From positions 1 through 32,162 of the forward strand of contig PHAW01000006.1 in assembly GCA_002841785.1 (NCBI GenBank): a stretch of DNA of 32,162 bases, written 5' to 3'. Shown here one piece after another: positions 26,092 through 32,162 of this stretch. The notes under the pieces are model-generated. The model worked only from the letters and a program-made list of their open reading frames with translations, was not told where the DNA came from and did not search any database. Origin of the DNA: Deltaproteobacteria bacterium HGW-Deltaproteobacteria-3 (lineage in GTDB: Bacteria; Desulfobacterota; Desulfobulbia; Desulfobulbales; Desulfurivibrionaceae). Numbering within the stretch: position 1 is the first letter of the stretch; each line of letters begins with the position of its first letter. Both the position numbers and the translations under genes were made by a program.

Positions 26092-27450
26092 TCAATAATC
26101 CAAATGCGCCAGGCGAATCTTTTTCAGCACGGCGCCGAACAACCGTATCCGCTGAAACATGCCTTGCAGCCCAAAGCGGGCCAGGGTGGGGATGATTCGG
26201 TAAAACGGCACCGCCTTGGCCCAGAGGGTGGCCATTTCCCGGTGAAACTCCGGCAGCGGCAGGGTGGTGGGGAGAAGGGCATGGACCATGTCGTACAGCT
26301 CCGGTTTGTGGCTCAGGATGTCGCCGTACCGTTCGGCATGCAGCTTGGTGCCGGGAAGCGGGGTCATCACGGTGAAGGTGGCGTACTTGTGCTTGAACCG
26401 CCGCACATAGGCGAGCAGATTACGGAAATCCGCACGGCTGTAGTCCGGATTGACCATGTAGGAGGCGTACATCATGATCCCGAGATCATCTAGGATTTTG
26501 ACCGCCTGGCCTTGCTGCGCCGTGGTGATCCCTTTGTTCATGGTCGCAAGCCGTTGGTCGGAAAAATCCTCCATGCCCACGAAAACTTGGGCCAGGCCGA
26601 TTTTTGCCCATTTGGCGAACAATTCCGGGTGGTTTATGATGGTGTCCACCCGGCCATACAGGAAATAGTTCTTGTGTATCCCTGCTTCCCGGATCAAGTC
26701 GGCCAGCCGGTCCATCCGCCGGGCGTCGCACATGGACTCGTCATCGCAGAAAAAGACATTCGGCTCGGCAATGGTCTTCAGTTCAGCCACCACTGCCGCC
26801 GGATCGCGGCGCAGGTATCTTCCGCCGGTGATCTTCCAGAGGGCGCAAAAGTTGCAGCGGGCTGTGCAGCCCAGGGAGGTGCGCACCGAGGCCTGAGGCT
26901 TAAACCATTCGCTGAAGTACTGTTTCCGGCAGCGGGTTGTCAGCGAGCGATCGGGAATAGGGAGGTCATTCAGGTCGGTGTAAGGACGCGGCGGGCTGAA
27001 TATCATCCCCTTCGGGCACGGGACAGCGATCCCTTTGATCTCCGAGAGGCGTGTCCCCGCGGTCAAGGCTGAGGCGATCTCGCGCAGGGTGAAAACCCCT
27101 TCGCCGATGACCACGACATCAATGTCCGGTTCGTTGAAATCTTCCGGCTGCACCGTGGCATGATGCCCGCCCACCACAACGAAGAGCTCGGGGAGCATGG
27201 CCTTGAGACGGGTCGCAAGATTTTTGACAATGCTGACATGGCTGGTGTAGCCGGTAAGCCCCACCAGTTCCGGCTGAAACCTGCGGCAGGCACCCTCGAT
27301 ATCCGGCTCCAAGCGGGCATCAAGGAGTTCCACGGTGTGGCCGTCCAGTTTGAGTCCGGCGCCAAGGTATTCCAAGGCCAAGGGTTCAAACAAGAAAAAC
27401 TGATCAATGAGCGGATTGTGGCTGGGGGGTTGGATGAGCAGAACCTTCAT
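26092..27450 (-). CDS. B12-binding-domain radical SAM protein
   Basis: It is 452 aa. Residues 1-130 form a cobalamin-binding-like Rossmann domain with the VVGGHHAT segment near 93, but without the classic DxHxxG cobalt-ligating motif. The radical SAM core follows, with C195-x3-C199-x2-C202. The C-terminal about 130 residues are of unknown role. The family includes hopanoid and other C-methylases and anaerobic cyclases; the substrate cannot be assigned here. The N-terminal FEPLALEYLGAGL segment is reminiscent of HpnR-like proteins, but no other hopanoid gene is in the window. AGGAGG sits 8 nt before ATG 27450. A TetR gene follows in the same unit. Confidence 0.88.
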   Translation of the reverse strand: MKVLLIQPPSHNPLIDQFFLFEPLALEYLGAGLKLDGHTVELLDARLEPDIEGACRRFQPELVGLTGYTSHVSIVKNLATRLKAMLPELFVVVGGHHATVQPEDFNEPDIDVVVIGEGVFTLREIASALTAGTRLSEIKGIAVPCPKGMIFSPPRPYTDLNDLPIPDRSLTTRCRKQYFSEWFKPQASVRTSLGCTARCNFCALWKITGGRYLRRDPAAVVAELKTIAEPNVFFCDDESMCDARRMDRLADLIREAGIHKNYFLYGRVDTIINHPELFAKWAKIGLAQVFVGMEDFSDQRLATMNKGITTAQQGQAVKILDDLGIMMYASYMVNPDYSRADFRNLLAYVRRFKHKYATFTVMTPLPGTKLHAERYGDILSHKPELYDMVHALLPTTLPLPEFHREMATLWAKAVPFYRIIPTLARFGLQGMFQRIRLFGAVLKKIRLAHLDY

Positions 27451-27468
27451 GGTATATTCCTCCTGTGT

Positions 27469-27505
27469 TTAGAGTATTTATTCTAATCTAGAACAAATAC
27501 TCTAA
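27469..27505. promoter_or_regulatory. 37-bp near-perfect palindrome upstream of the radical SAM/tetR unit, likely TetR operator
   Basis: The arms TTAGAGTATTTATTCTA (27469-27485) and TAGAACAAATACTCTAA (27489-27505) match with one mismatch around a 3-bp centre. Each arm is itself a TAGA...TCTA quasi-palindrome, so two dimer sites with centres 19 bp apart are possible. It is 18 bp upstream of ATG 27450 and much more AT-rich than its surroundings. Confidence 0.65.
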
Positions 27506-27597
27506 TGCGACAAGGGGAAATATGGCCAGGATCAGTATTAATTTTGCAGGATGCAGGAGAGTCTCAGCTCGGCTGTCGGCTCATCATGGAAGGATGG

Positions 27598-28098
27598 CTA
27601 GTCCTTTTCCGGCTTGCCTTCACGCCGCCGCCGAAAAGGCAGATGCGGAGCATGCACCCCTTCGCGCAGCATGAGAAAGCTGGTTTCCAGCAGCTCGACC
27701 CCGGTCAGCACCCCGACCGTGAGCACGGCCAGAACCACGCCGGCATGCTCATGGCCCAGGCCGATGGCCGAGCCGATGGCCGCCAGCATCCAGATCACCG
27801 CCGCCGAAGTGACCCCCTGCACCAAGCCTTCCTTGGCCATGATCACGCCCGCGCCGAGAAAGCCGATGCCGGTGACCACCTGGCCCACCACCCGGCTGGG
27901 GTCGGCGCCCGCCATATCCGCAGTGATCAGCGCGCCCAGGGCGACAAAAACCTCAGTGCCCAGGCAGATCAGGATGCTGGTGCGGATGCCCGCCGGTTTG
28001 CCTCGCAACTGGCGCTCCAGACCGATGATGCCGCCGCAGATGATGGCCACGACGATGCGCTGCCAGAAGATCGGAGTGTACGGGTCGAATACTGGCAT
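27598..28098 (-). CDS. MgtC/SapB-family membrane protein
   Basis: It is 166 aa with about four hydrophobic segments. The family pattern is clear: IICGGIIGLERQLRGKPAGIRTSILICLG near the N-terminus, then GIGFLGAGVIM and VTSAAVIWMLAAIG. The charged C-terminal tail (from about 145) is short, so it lacks the ACT-like domain of Salmonella MgtC and resembles the SapB/YhiD group. Functions proposed for the family concern magnesium stress and envelope homeostasis; nothing here shows which applies. Start MPVFDPY at 28098 is preferred because a GGAG lies about 9 nt ahead; ATG 28113 is an alternative. Confidence 0.88.
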   Translation of the reverse strand: MPVFDPYTPIFWQRIVVAIICGGIIGLERQLRGKPAGIRTSILICLGTEVFVALGALITADMAGADPSRVVGQVVTGIGFLGAGVIMAKEGLVQGVTSAAVIWMLAAIGSAIGLGHEHAGVVLAVLTVGVLTGVELLETSFLMLREGVHAPHLPFRRRREGKPEKD

Positions 28099-28193
28099 GG
28101 TCGGATGCTCCATTGGGGCTGTTTCAGTGAGGTTTCCCCGCAGGGGAAAGTGGTGTTATTCTCAGTGCAGTCTATTGTTGAAATCGCAATGTG

Positions 28194-28541
28194 TCAATCA
28201 GGCTCATGCTCCTGCACCCCCCGAATGCTGAAAAGCGGATCGTCAATCGCCTCGCTGCGGCAGACCGGGCATTTGCCGGGCGACGTCATCCGGTCGCGCT
28301 TTGCAAAAATAAAACCGCAGGCCCTGCACTCTGCCGGGGTTATCGCTAGTACCGCGCCGGTGGCGTGGAGGCTGCGGCGGATATGTTCGAGATGGGAGGA
28401 GACCTCCTTTTCCGGGAGGTGGACAGCGGTGGAGATATCCTTGGCTGAGACCGGCCCCTCGGTGAGAAGCGCGACAATGGCCTGACGGGTTGTCTCCTGG
28501 GCAGTGCGGGGAACCACTGGTTTTCGCGGTTTGTGTTTCAT
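28194..28541 (-). CDS. Predicted transcriptional regulator, winged HTH fused to a zinc ribbon
   Basis: It is 115 aa. Residues about 15-60 form a winged helix-turn-helix (GPVSAKDISTAVHLPEKEV). A zinc ribbon follows with C72-x2-C75 and C91-x2-C94. It resembles the group of predicted HTH/Zn-ribbon regulators described in anaerobes and archaea (COG3357, from memory). The target is unknown. It lies upstream of the MgtC-like gene with a 95-nt gap; joint transcription is possible. A short GAGG is just ahead of ATG 28541. Confidence 0.8.
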   Translation of the reverse strand: MKHKPRKPVVPRTAQETTRQAIVALLTEGPVSAKDISTAVHLPEKEVSSHLEHIRRSLHATGAVLAITPAECRACGFIFAKRDRMTSPGKCPVCRSEAIDDPLFSIRGVQEHEPD

Positions 28542-28590
28542 TGCGCCTCGCCGGAGAGGATGTCGATGGGAGCCAGGCTGGAGAAGTGAT

Positions 28591-29028
28591 TTAGGGGTTG
28601 CTTCGCAAGTCTGCCATCAGAAAAGGGCGGGGCTCCGCGTTGGCAGGCTCGCTGTTGAAGTTCTCTTTCAAACCGGTTTTCAAGGTGGCCAGGAGCGCCT
28701 TGGTTGCGGCAATGAATTCCGCGTCGTGCTCAAGCCTGTTGATGGTGGCATGCAGGACAATCTTCTCTGGGTAGGGGGGATAGCCGGTGGTCACGGTCCA
28801 GGCCAGGGCGTTGGGGCAGTCCGGCACGGAAAAACGGACCCCGCCCATGACATCTTCCTGCCGGAGGTGGAAACGGCCCCAGTGGCGGAAGTATATGACC
28901 CTCCCCAACTCCTCCGCTGCATCCACAGCCTCAACCTCCTCGCAAAAGAAGGGAAGGGTGTCGATGGAGACCTTGTTTCTGATTTCTTTTTGGGTGGTCA
29001 GGATGTCGGCGTATTCGAAAAATTCCAT
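28591..29028 (-). CDS. Conserved-looking protein of unknown function
   Basis: It is 145 aa and cytoplasmic by appearance: no signal peptide or membrane segment. It has a mixed alpha/beta composition, a Trp/Phe-rich stretch RVIYFRHWGRFHLR (about 43-56), a TTGYPPYPEKIVLHATIN segment (about 79-96) and a helical region before a Pro-rich tail. I do not recognise the family. Codon use matches the GC-rich chromosome rather than the cassette region to its right, so I place it outside the cassette array. Confidence 0.65.
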   Translation of the reverse strand: MEFFEYADILTTQKEIRNKVSIDTLPFFCEEVEAVDAAEELGRVIYFRHWGRFHLRQEDVMGGVRFSVPDCPNALAWTVTTGYPPYPEKIVLHATINRLEHDAEFIAATKALLATLKTGLKENFNSEPANAEPRPFLMADLRSNP

Positions 29029-29079
29029 GATTTATTCCGATAACAAAAAAAGAACGGGTTGTTTCTTTTTGATTGATGA

Positions 29080-29144
29080 GTTCAAGGTGGGGGGCGTGGA
29101 GCCGGCTTGCCGGCGGAGCGTCCTTCACGACCGCACTGTTAGAA
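29080..29144 (-). repeat. Degenerate attC-like site at the left end of the cassette array
   Basis: On the - strand, TTCTAAC contains the methyltransferase stop codon. AGTGCGGTCG and GAAGGACGC follow, close to the same positions of the attC at 29859-29927. The central GCCGGC pair is perfect, but the second arm pairs only with wobbles and no GTTRRRY core remains. It looks like a decayed or terminal attC. Confidence 0.5.
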
Positions 29145-29852
29145 ATTTTTTGTGGTCACCCAGCCACCAAATAAATAGGTTTGGTAGAAACGCAAAGGGC
29201 TGGCGAATCCCGCTGCACTCAAGAGGGCAATTAGCTCGCTCTCTGGGATGAAGTCCACATCTCTTTCGATATGGGCGCGGTCTTGAGCCAACTCTTCGGC
29301 AGAAATGCCGTGAGAGGCATAAGACAGCAGCCAGGTGTGCAACAACCGGGAAAAATCGGGAGAGCTTTTGTCACCGAAAAGATCGGCGAGGACAAGCAAG
29401 CCGCCGGGTTTGAGACTTGCCGCAATTGAACGGAAGTAGGCGAGCTTCTCTTCTCGGCCCTTGATGAAGTGGGCTACGAAGACAGAGGATGCAGCGTCAA
29501 ACAGGGCCAGCGATTGATACTCCTGCAACCGACCGTTACAGAACGTGACTCGGTTTGCCATCCCGGCTTCGGCCGCCCTGTTTTGACAAGCGTTGAGCAT
29601 ATCGGGCGAGACATCAACAGCGACAAAGCGCCAAGATGGAAAGCATTTACCGAGGGTGACTATTTCCGCTCCGGTGCCTGCGCCTGCCGAAAGAAACGTA
29701 GAACCTTCCGGCAACCCTTGAAGCCAGGGCACAATCATTTGGTGCAACGCGTCGTAGTTTGGACAAAACAGACGAATCCTGCGGTCGTAATTCGCCGCAA
29801 GGCTTTCGTCAAAGTGTGATGTTACATCGAATTGTTCAGATGGCTGTGTCAT
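29139..29852 (-). CDS. Class I SAM-dependent methyltransferase (integron cassette gene)
   Basis: It is 237 aa. Motif I is LSAGAGTGAE (54-63) and the acidic residue after strand 2 is D80 in VAVDVSP. The GGLLVLADLFG segment (about 155) is the usual post-motif strand. The overall pattern resembles CmoA/UbiE-type small-molecule or tRNA methyltransferases, but the substrate cannot be told. ATG 29852 lies only 6 nt after the GTTAGGC core of the upstream attC, with no ribosome binding site, which is common in cassettes. The TAA stop falls inside the next site's core (TTCTAAC). Confidence 0.88.
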   Translation of the reverse strand: MTQPSEQFDVTSHFDESLAANYDRRIRLFCPNYDALHQMIVPWLQGLPEGSTFLSAGAGTGAEIVTLGKCFPSWRFVAVDVSPDMLNACQNRAAEAGMANRVTFCNGRLQEYQSLALFDAASSVFVAHFIKGREEKLAYFRSIAASLKPGGLLVLADLFGDKSSPDFSRLLHTWLLSYASHGISAEELAQDRAHIERDVDFIPESELIALLSAAGFASPLRFYQTYLFGGWVTTKNF

Positions 29853-29858
29853 GTGATT

Positions 29859-29927
29859 GCCTAACGTAAAAGTGAGGGACGCGAGCCGCCTAGCGGCGAA
29901 GCGTCCCTCTCGACCGCAATGTTAGGC
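29859..29927 (-). repeat. attC recombination site between methyltransferase and CTP-synthase-like cassettes
   Basis: This 69-bp site has GCCTAAC (29859-29865) and GTTAGGC (29921-29927) ends. Inside are perfect 9-bp arms, GAGGGACGC and GCGTCCCTC, around a central GCCGCCTAGCGGC hairpin. The stop codon of the upstream gene is the TAA in the core. Size, core sequence and symmetry are those of an integron attC. Confidence 0.82.
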
Positions 29928-30617
29928 TGCGGAACCAACGACAGCCCCCAAGAATGCAGTAACGAGCGGGTGTGGAACCTCGGGCGTGGAACGTGTCTGC
30001 GGTACGAACAGCGTACCGATGAAAAATGGGTGGCCGGGATACTCAATGACGCGGACTTCGCCCTCAATATCTGAGCCGGAGATACTCAGCGGCCCTTGCT
30101 TCAACTCAAGAATGCAGTCTGGATTAACTCCGAAATTGCAGTAATAGTGTTCCGTGGCGGACAAGCCTCCGTAAACTGTAGCCACCTGAGACCCCGGTAC
30201 AAAACTTAGCTGCATTTCTCGGCCTGCAAGTGAACAGGCCAATTGCGAAATGAAGAGCTTTGAAGCGTATGGATCGTACTCGGCATGTTGAGCGTCCTTG
30301 AATCCAAGGACGTTACGGGCGTATTCGATAACGATATGTTGGAATCCGCCGCAGGTGCCAAAACAGGGGATGTTGTTTTCCCTCGCGTAACGAATAGCCC
30401 ATAGCGTTTTCTCTATGTTTTTGTATGGGCTTCCCGGTGCGACCCATATGCCGGAGTAACGCTCAAATAGTTTTGGTTCGACATCTGCGGTTGAAACCCA
30501 GTCTGCTGATAGATCAGCCCCCAGAACTTTCCGAGAATGCTCAATGGCGGCATTGGTCGAAGCGTGGGGCGGAAATGTTGGTGTGTATTCGCCAAGGAGG
30601 GCGACGGATTTACTCAT
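29922..30617 (-). CDS. CTP synthase C-terminal-like (class I glutamine amidotransferase-related) protein, cassette gene
   Basis: It is 231 aa and resembles only the glutaminase half of CTP synthase; no synthetase domain is present. The nucleophile elbow is FGTCGGFQH with C89. Some members of this group carry selenocysteine there, and it is Cys here. The second half aligns with the CTP synthase tail (EYPGHPFF...PHPLVTAFL), but where CTP synthase has the catalytic HPE, this protein has V205-P206-Q207. Ordinary glutamine hydrolysis is therefore doubtful. ATG 30617 has AGAGGAA about 9 nt ahead and lies 21 nt after an attC core. The stop is inside the attC at 29859-29927. Confidence 0.85.
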   Translation of the reverse strand: MSKSVALLGEYTPTFPPHASTNAAIEHSRKVLGADLSADWVSTADVEPKLFERYSGIWVAPGSPYKNIEKTLWAIRYARENNIPCFGTCGGFQHIVIEYARNVLGFKDAQHAEYDPYASKLFISQLACSLAGREMQLSFVPGSQVATVYGGLSATEHYYCNFGVNPDCILELKQGPLSISGSDIEGEVRVIEYPGHPFFIGTLFVPQTRSTPEVPHPLVTAFLGAVVGSAA

Positions 30618-30638
30618 ACTGTTCGATTCCTCTGAGCA

Positions 30639-30705
30639 GCCTAACGTCTAAATTCACCGGCCTGCGCGGCTTTTCGCGCATGTCCGGTGGAATGGCGGGT
30701 TAGCC
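30639..30705 (-). repeat. attC recombination site between the CTP-synthase-like cassette and the 484-aa gene cassette
   Basis: This 67-bp site reads on the - strand from GGCTAAC (30705-30699) to GTTAGGC (30645-30639). The inner arms CACCGG and CCGGTG pair with an unpaired T next to them, like the extra-helical bases that orient attC recombination. A GC-rich central hairpin (GCGCGG...CGCGC) lies between. It begins directly after the TAG stop of the upstream gene. Confidence 0.8.
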
Positions 30706-32160
30706 CTACTGCTCCTGTAGCACTTCGACATAGTTTGAGAGTTTTCGATTTAAGTACGTCTGTACCGCCGGCAATGTGAATTCCTTCGATGCGGTAAATT
30801 CACATGCAATTGCGTGGCGACGTATGGCTTCGTTGATGACTGCATCGTCGTCACTGGCGGTTAGGGAAAGCTCGCAAACTCGGTAGGGCTCAATGACCAA
30901 GTCTGGGCGGTATCCTAAGAAGCCTGTGCTCCCGGTGTTATATGCAGGATAAATTTCACGGAGAGCTTGTTCATATTGATGCGATCGCGTCTGCCCCGCA
31001 GCCCAAAATGACACGAGGTCCATGGCAGGCGCTGTACTGCAATGAGTGAGCAACTGGTCGAATTCGGTGCGGTAGGTTTCAAGAGTTGTTGCTTGAGTAC
31101 CAGGGCCGTGGTATCGAAGCGAGTAATCGACAATGCTCTTGGTTTTGTCCTGCGCCGTTTTGGAAAGCAAGAGAGATACAAATTGATTTCCGGCGAGAAC
31201 GAGACGAAAACTCCATTCGGATTGGAGTAGTCTGGCTTGGCGCATGCCCCCAAGTTCAAAGGAGTTAGCCCATCCATCCTTATAAGTAACGACGTCAACG
31301 AACGGATTCGGTGCGACGTTGCGATCCAGGTCACCAATATCCAACGTTTCAACGAGGCCGCGAATGTCGTCTCGATCTGTCAATAGGAAGAGCGTCAGGA
31401 GGCACTTTTTCGGAGGACGGCCGATTCTGGTTGGAGATGCCTTTTGAATCGCACGGTCAACAGCCTCAAATACTTCCTTGAACCCCTTTGCGTTTGTTAC
31501 CGCGTGCAGCACGTTCTTCTTCTCATCGACACCAGCACGATCCAAGCAGTACCAGTAGGAAAACGGGTTTAGTCGATTGGTATTAACCCTTACAACTGTT
31601 TCCTTGTCACGTGGTCCCGGGATCGGCATGGTCGTGGATTCTACAAGTCCCTTATGTTGCCTATTTACTTCTTCCTCGAAGGCAAGCGCGAATAGATCGT
31701 CATTGGTAAACATGACGATCATCGCCCCTCGTAACTCTTCTCGGCAAAGTGCAACGAAGCGCTGAGCGGCAGCTGTGACCATTGCTTCTGTTCGACCAAT
31801 CTGGAGAAATTGCTCATCGCTCATTCCAAGAAGACCTTGGACGAAGTAGTGTCGCTCACAATTGTCGGCTACGACAAGACAGGTACGCTTGGTATTGCTT
31901 CCACAAAATGTTTTTGCCTTATTTACCCAGTCTGGCTCACTCTCGATATGCAGAAGAGCTGCAGATGATGTGTTTGAGGCAATTAGGTCAGTGCTCTTTC
32001 CGAATCCAGACACGATACGATGCCAAATGTTGGATTGGTCATAGGCAATTGGTCCGGACCTAACTGAGGTAGGTTGAAAAAAATGGACACCAAAATTCTG
32101 ATCATTCATATTACAGAACGGGGGTGTCAGCATGGGAAAGATTCCGTATGGCCGGTACAC
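30706..32160 (-). CDS. Unknown protein with NTPase-like motifs, cassette gene, start uncertain at window edge
   Basis: Up to 484 aa are visible, with the frame open to the window edge. Possible starts are GTG 32160, ATG 32133 (weak GGAA 9 nt ahead) and ATG 32109. I do not recognise the family. Numbered from 32160, SGFGKST (51-57) resembles a P-loop though the usual GxxxxGK spacing is not met. LVVADNCE (95-102) resembles the Walker B of STAND-type ATPases, and MIVMFTNDD (147-155) could be a sensor strand. The rest is mixed alpha/beta without membrane segments. Together these suggest, but do not show, a AAA+/STAND-like ATPase. Codon use is less GC-rich than the chromosome. The position upstream of an attC marks it as a cassette gene. 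Confidence 0.72.
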   Translation of the reverse strand: MYRPYGIFPMLTPPFCNMNDQNFGVHFFQPTSVRSGPIAYDQSNIWHRIVSGFGKSTDLIASNTSSAALLHIESEPDWVNKAKTFCGSNTKRTCLVVADNCERHYFVQGLLGMSDEQFLQIGRTEAMVTAAAQRFVALCREELRGAMIVMFTNDDLFALAFEEEVNRQHKGLVESTTMPIPGPRDKETVVRVNTNRLNPFSYWYCLDRAGVDEKKNVLHAVTNAKGFKEVFEAVDRAIQKASPTRIGRPPKKCLLTLFLLTDRDDIRGLVETLDIGDLDRNVAPNPFVDVVTYKDGWANSFELGGMRQARLLQSEWSFRLVLAGNQFVSLLLSKTAQDKTKSIVDYSLRYHGPGTQATTLETYRTEFDQLLTHCSTAPAMDLVSFWAAGQTRSHQYEQALREIYPAYNTGSTGFLGYRPDLVIEPYRVCELSLTASDDDAVINEAIRRHAIACEFTASKEFTLPAVQTYLNRKLSNYVEVLQEQ

Positions 32161-32162
32161 GA

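Larger units (their letters stand above)
29080..32162 (-). mobile_element. Integron gene-cassette array (partial, integrase not in window)
   Basis: Three genes run in one direction. Each 3' end meets an attC-like site with RYYYAAC and GTTRRRY cores. The two downstream genes start 6 and 21 nt after a GTTAGGC core. The region is less GC-rich than the rest. Cassette genes usually point away from the integrase, so attI and intI would be to the right of base 32162. If none is there, this is an integrase-less cassette cluster. Confidence 0.78.

Noticed and set aside
28145-28175. Hairpin near the MgtC-like gene (TTTCCCC-GCA-GGGGAAA, just left of this interval) as a terminator
   Set aside because: The stem is short and no T-tract follows on the - strand, where the genes lie.
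28591-29028. Unknown 145-aa gene as a fourth integron cassette
   Set aside because: No attC-like site follows its stop codon and its codon use matches the chromosome.

Overview
The window looks like chromosomal DNA of an anaerobic, autotrophy-capable Desulfobacterota (deltaproteobacterial) organism, probably a sulfate reducer or sulfur disproportionator. The grounds are Wood-Ljungdahl genes beside an HdrA/MvhD/formate dehydrogenase cluster, dense selenocysteine use (four in-frame TGA codons, each followed by a hairpin), GC-rich codon use and a sigma-54 promoter. The family calls were made by reading motifs, not by database search.

Region 1 (1-10.8 kb, + strand) is a carbon and energy block. 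It holds the C-terminal part of acetyl-CoA synthase (acsB), the corrinoid/iron-sulfur protein large subunit (acsC), a very large formate dehydrogenase fused to NuoG-like and GltD-like electron-transfer modules, a double-module HdrA (Sec81) and MvhD (Sec69), closed by a hairpin-T terminator. The formate dehydrogenase is disrupted as read: about 65 nt are missing just after its Sec codon, which shifts the frame. It also has no visible ribosome binding site. Heptad-repeat hairpin elements fill the gaps on both sides of acsC.

Region 2 (10.8-21.1 kb, + strand) starts with a roughly 500-nt control region that contains a tandem palindrome and a sigma-54 -24/-12 site. These lie in front of one giant gene for a cyclic beta-1,2-glucan synthase (about 3070 aa, with an extra N-terminal membrane domain). 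A small secreted protein with its own extended -10 promoter follows.

Region 3 (21.2-25.4 kb, - strand) is a second, intact selenocysteine formate dehydrogenase with an iron-sulfur subunit and a FAD/NAD(P)H subunit of the sulfhydrogenase/AsrA-AsrB type. This is probably a soluble NAD(P)-linked formate dehydrogenase. It has a sigma-70-like promoter overlapped by an inverted repeat.

Region 4 (25.4-29.0 kb, - strand) carries a B12-binding radical SAM protein and a TetR regulator in one unit behind a 37-bp palindrome. It also carries an MgtC/SapB-type membrane protein, an HTH/zinc-ribbon regulator and an unknown 145-aa protein.

Region 5 (about 29.1-32.2 kb, - strand) has a lower GC content and looks like part of an integron gene-cassette array. 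Three genes face the same way, each followed by an attC-like site with GTTAGGC/GCCTAAC cores, with little or no leader between site and gene. The cassettes encode a SAM methyltransferase, a protein related to the glutaminase domain of CTP synthase, and an unknown protein with NTPase-like motifs that runs to the window edge. No integrase is in the window; by orientation it would lie beyond the right end. This array is the most interesting accessory feature here.
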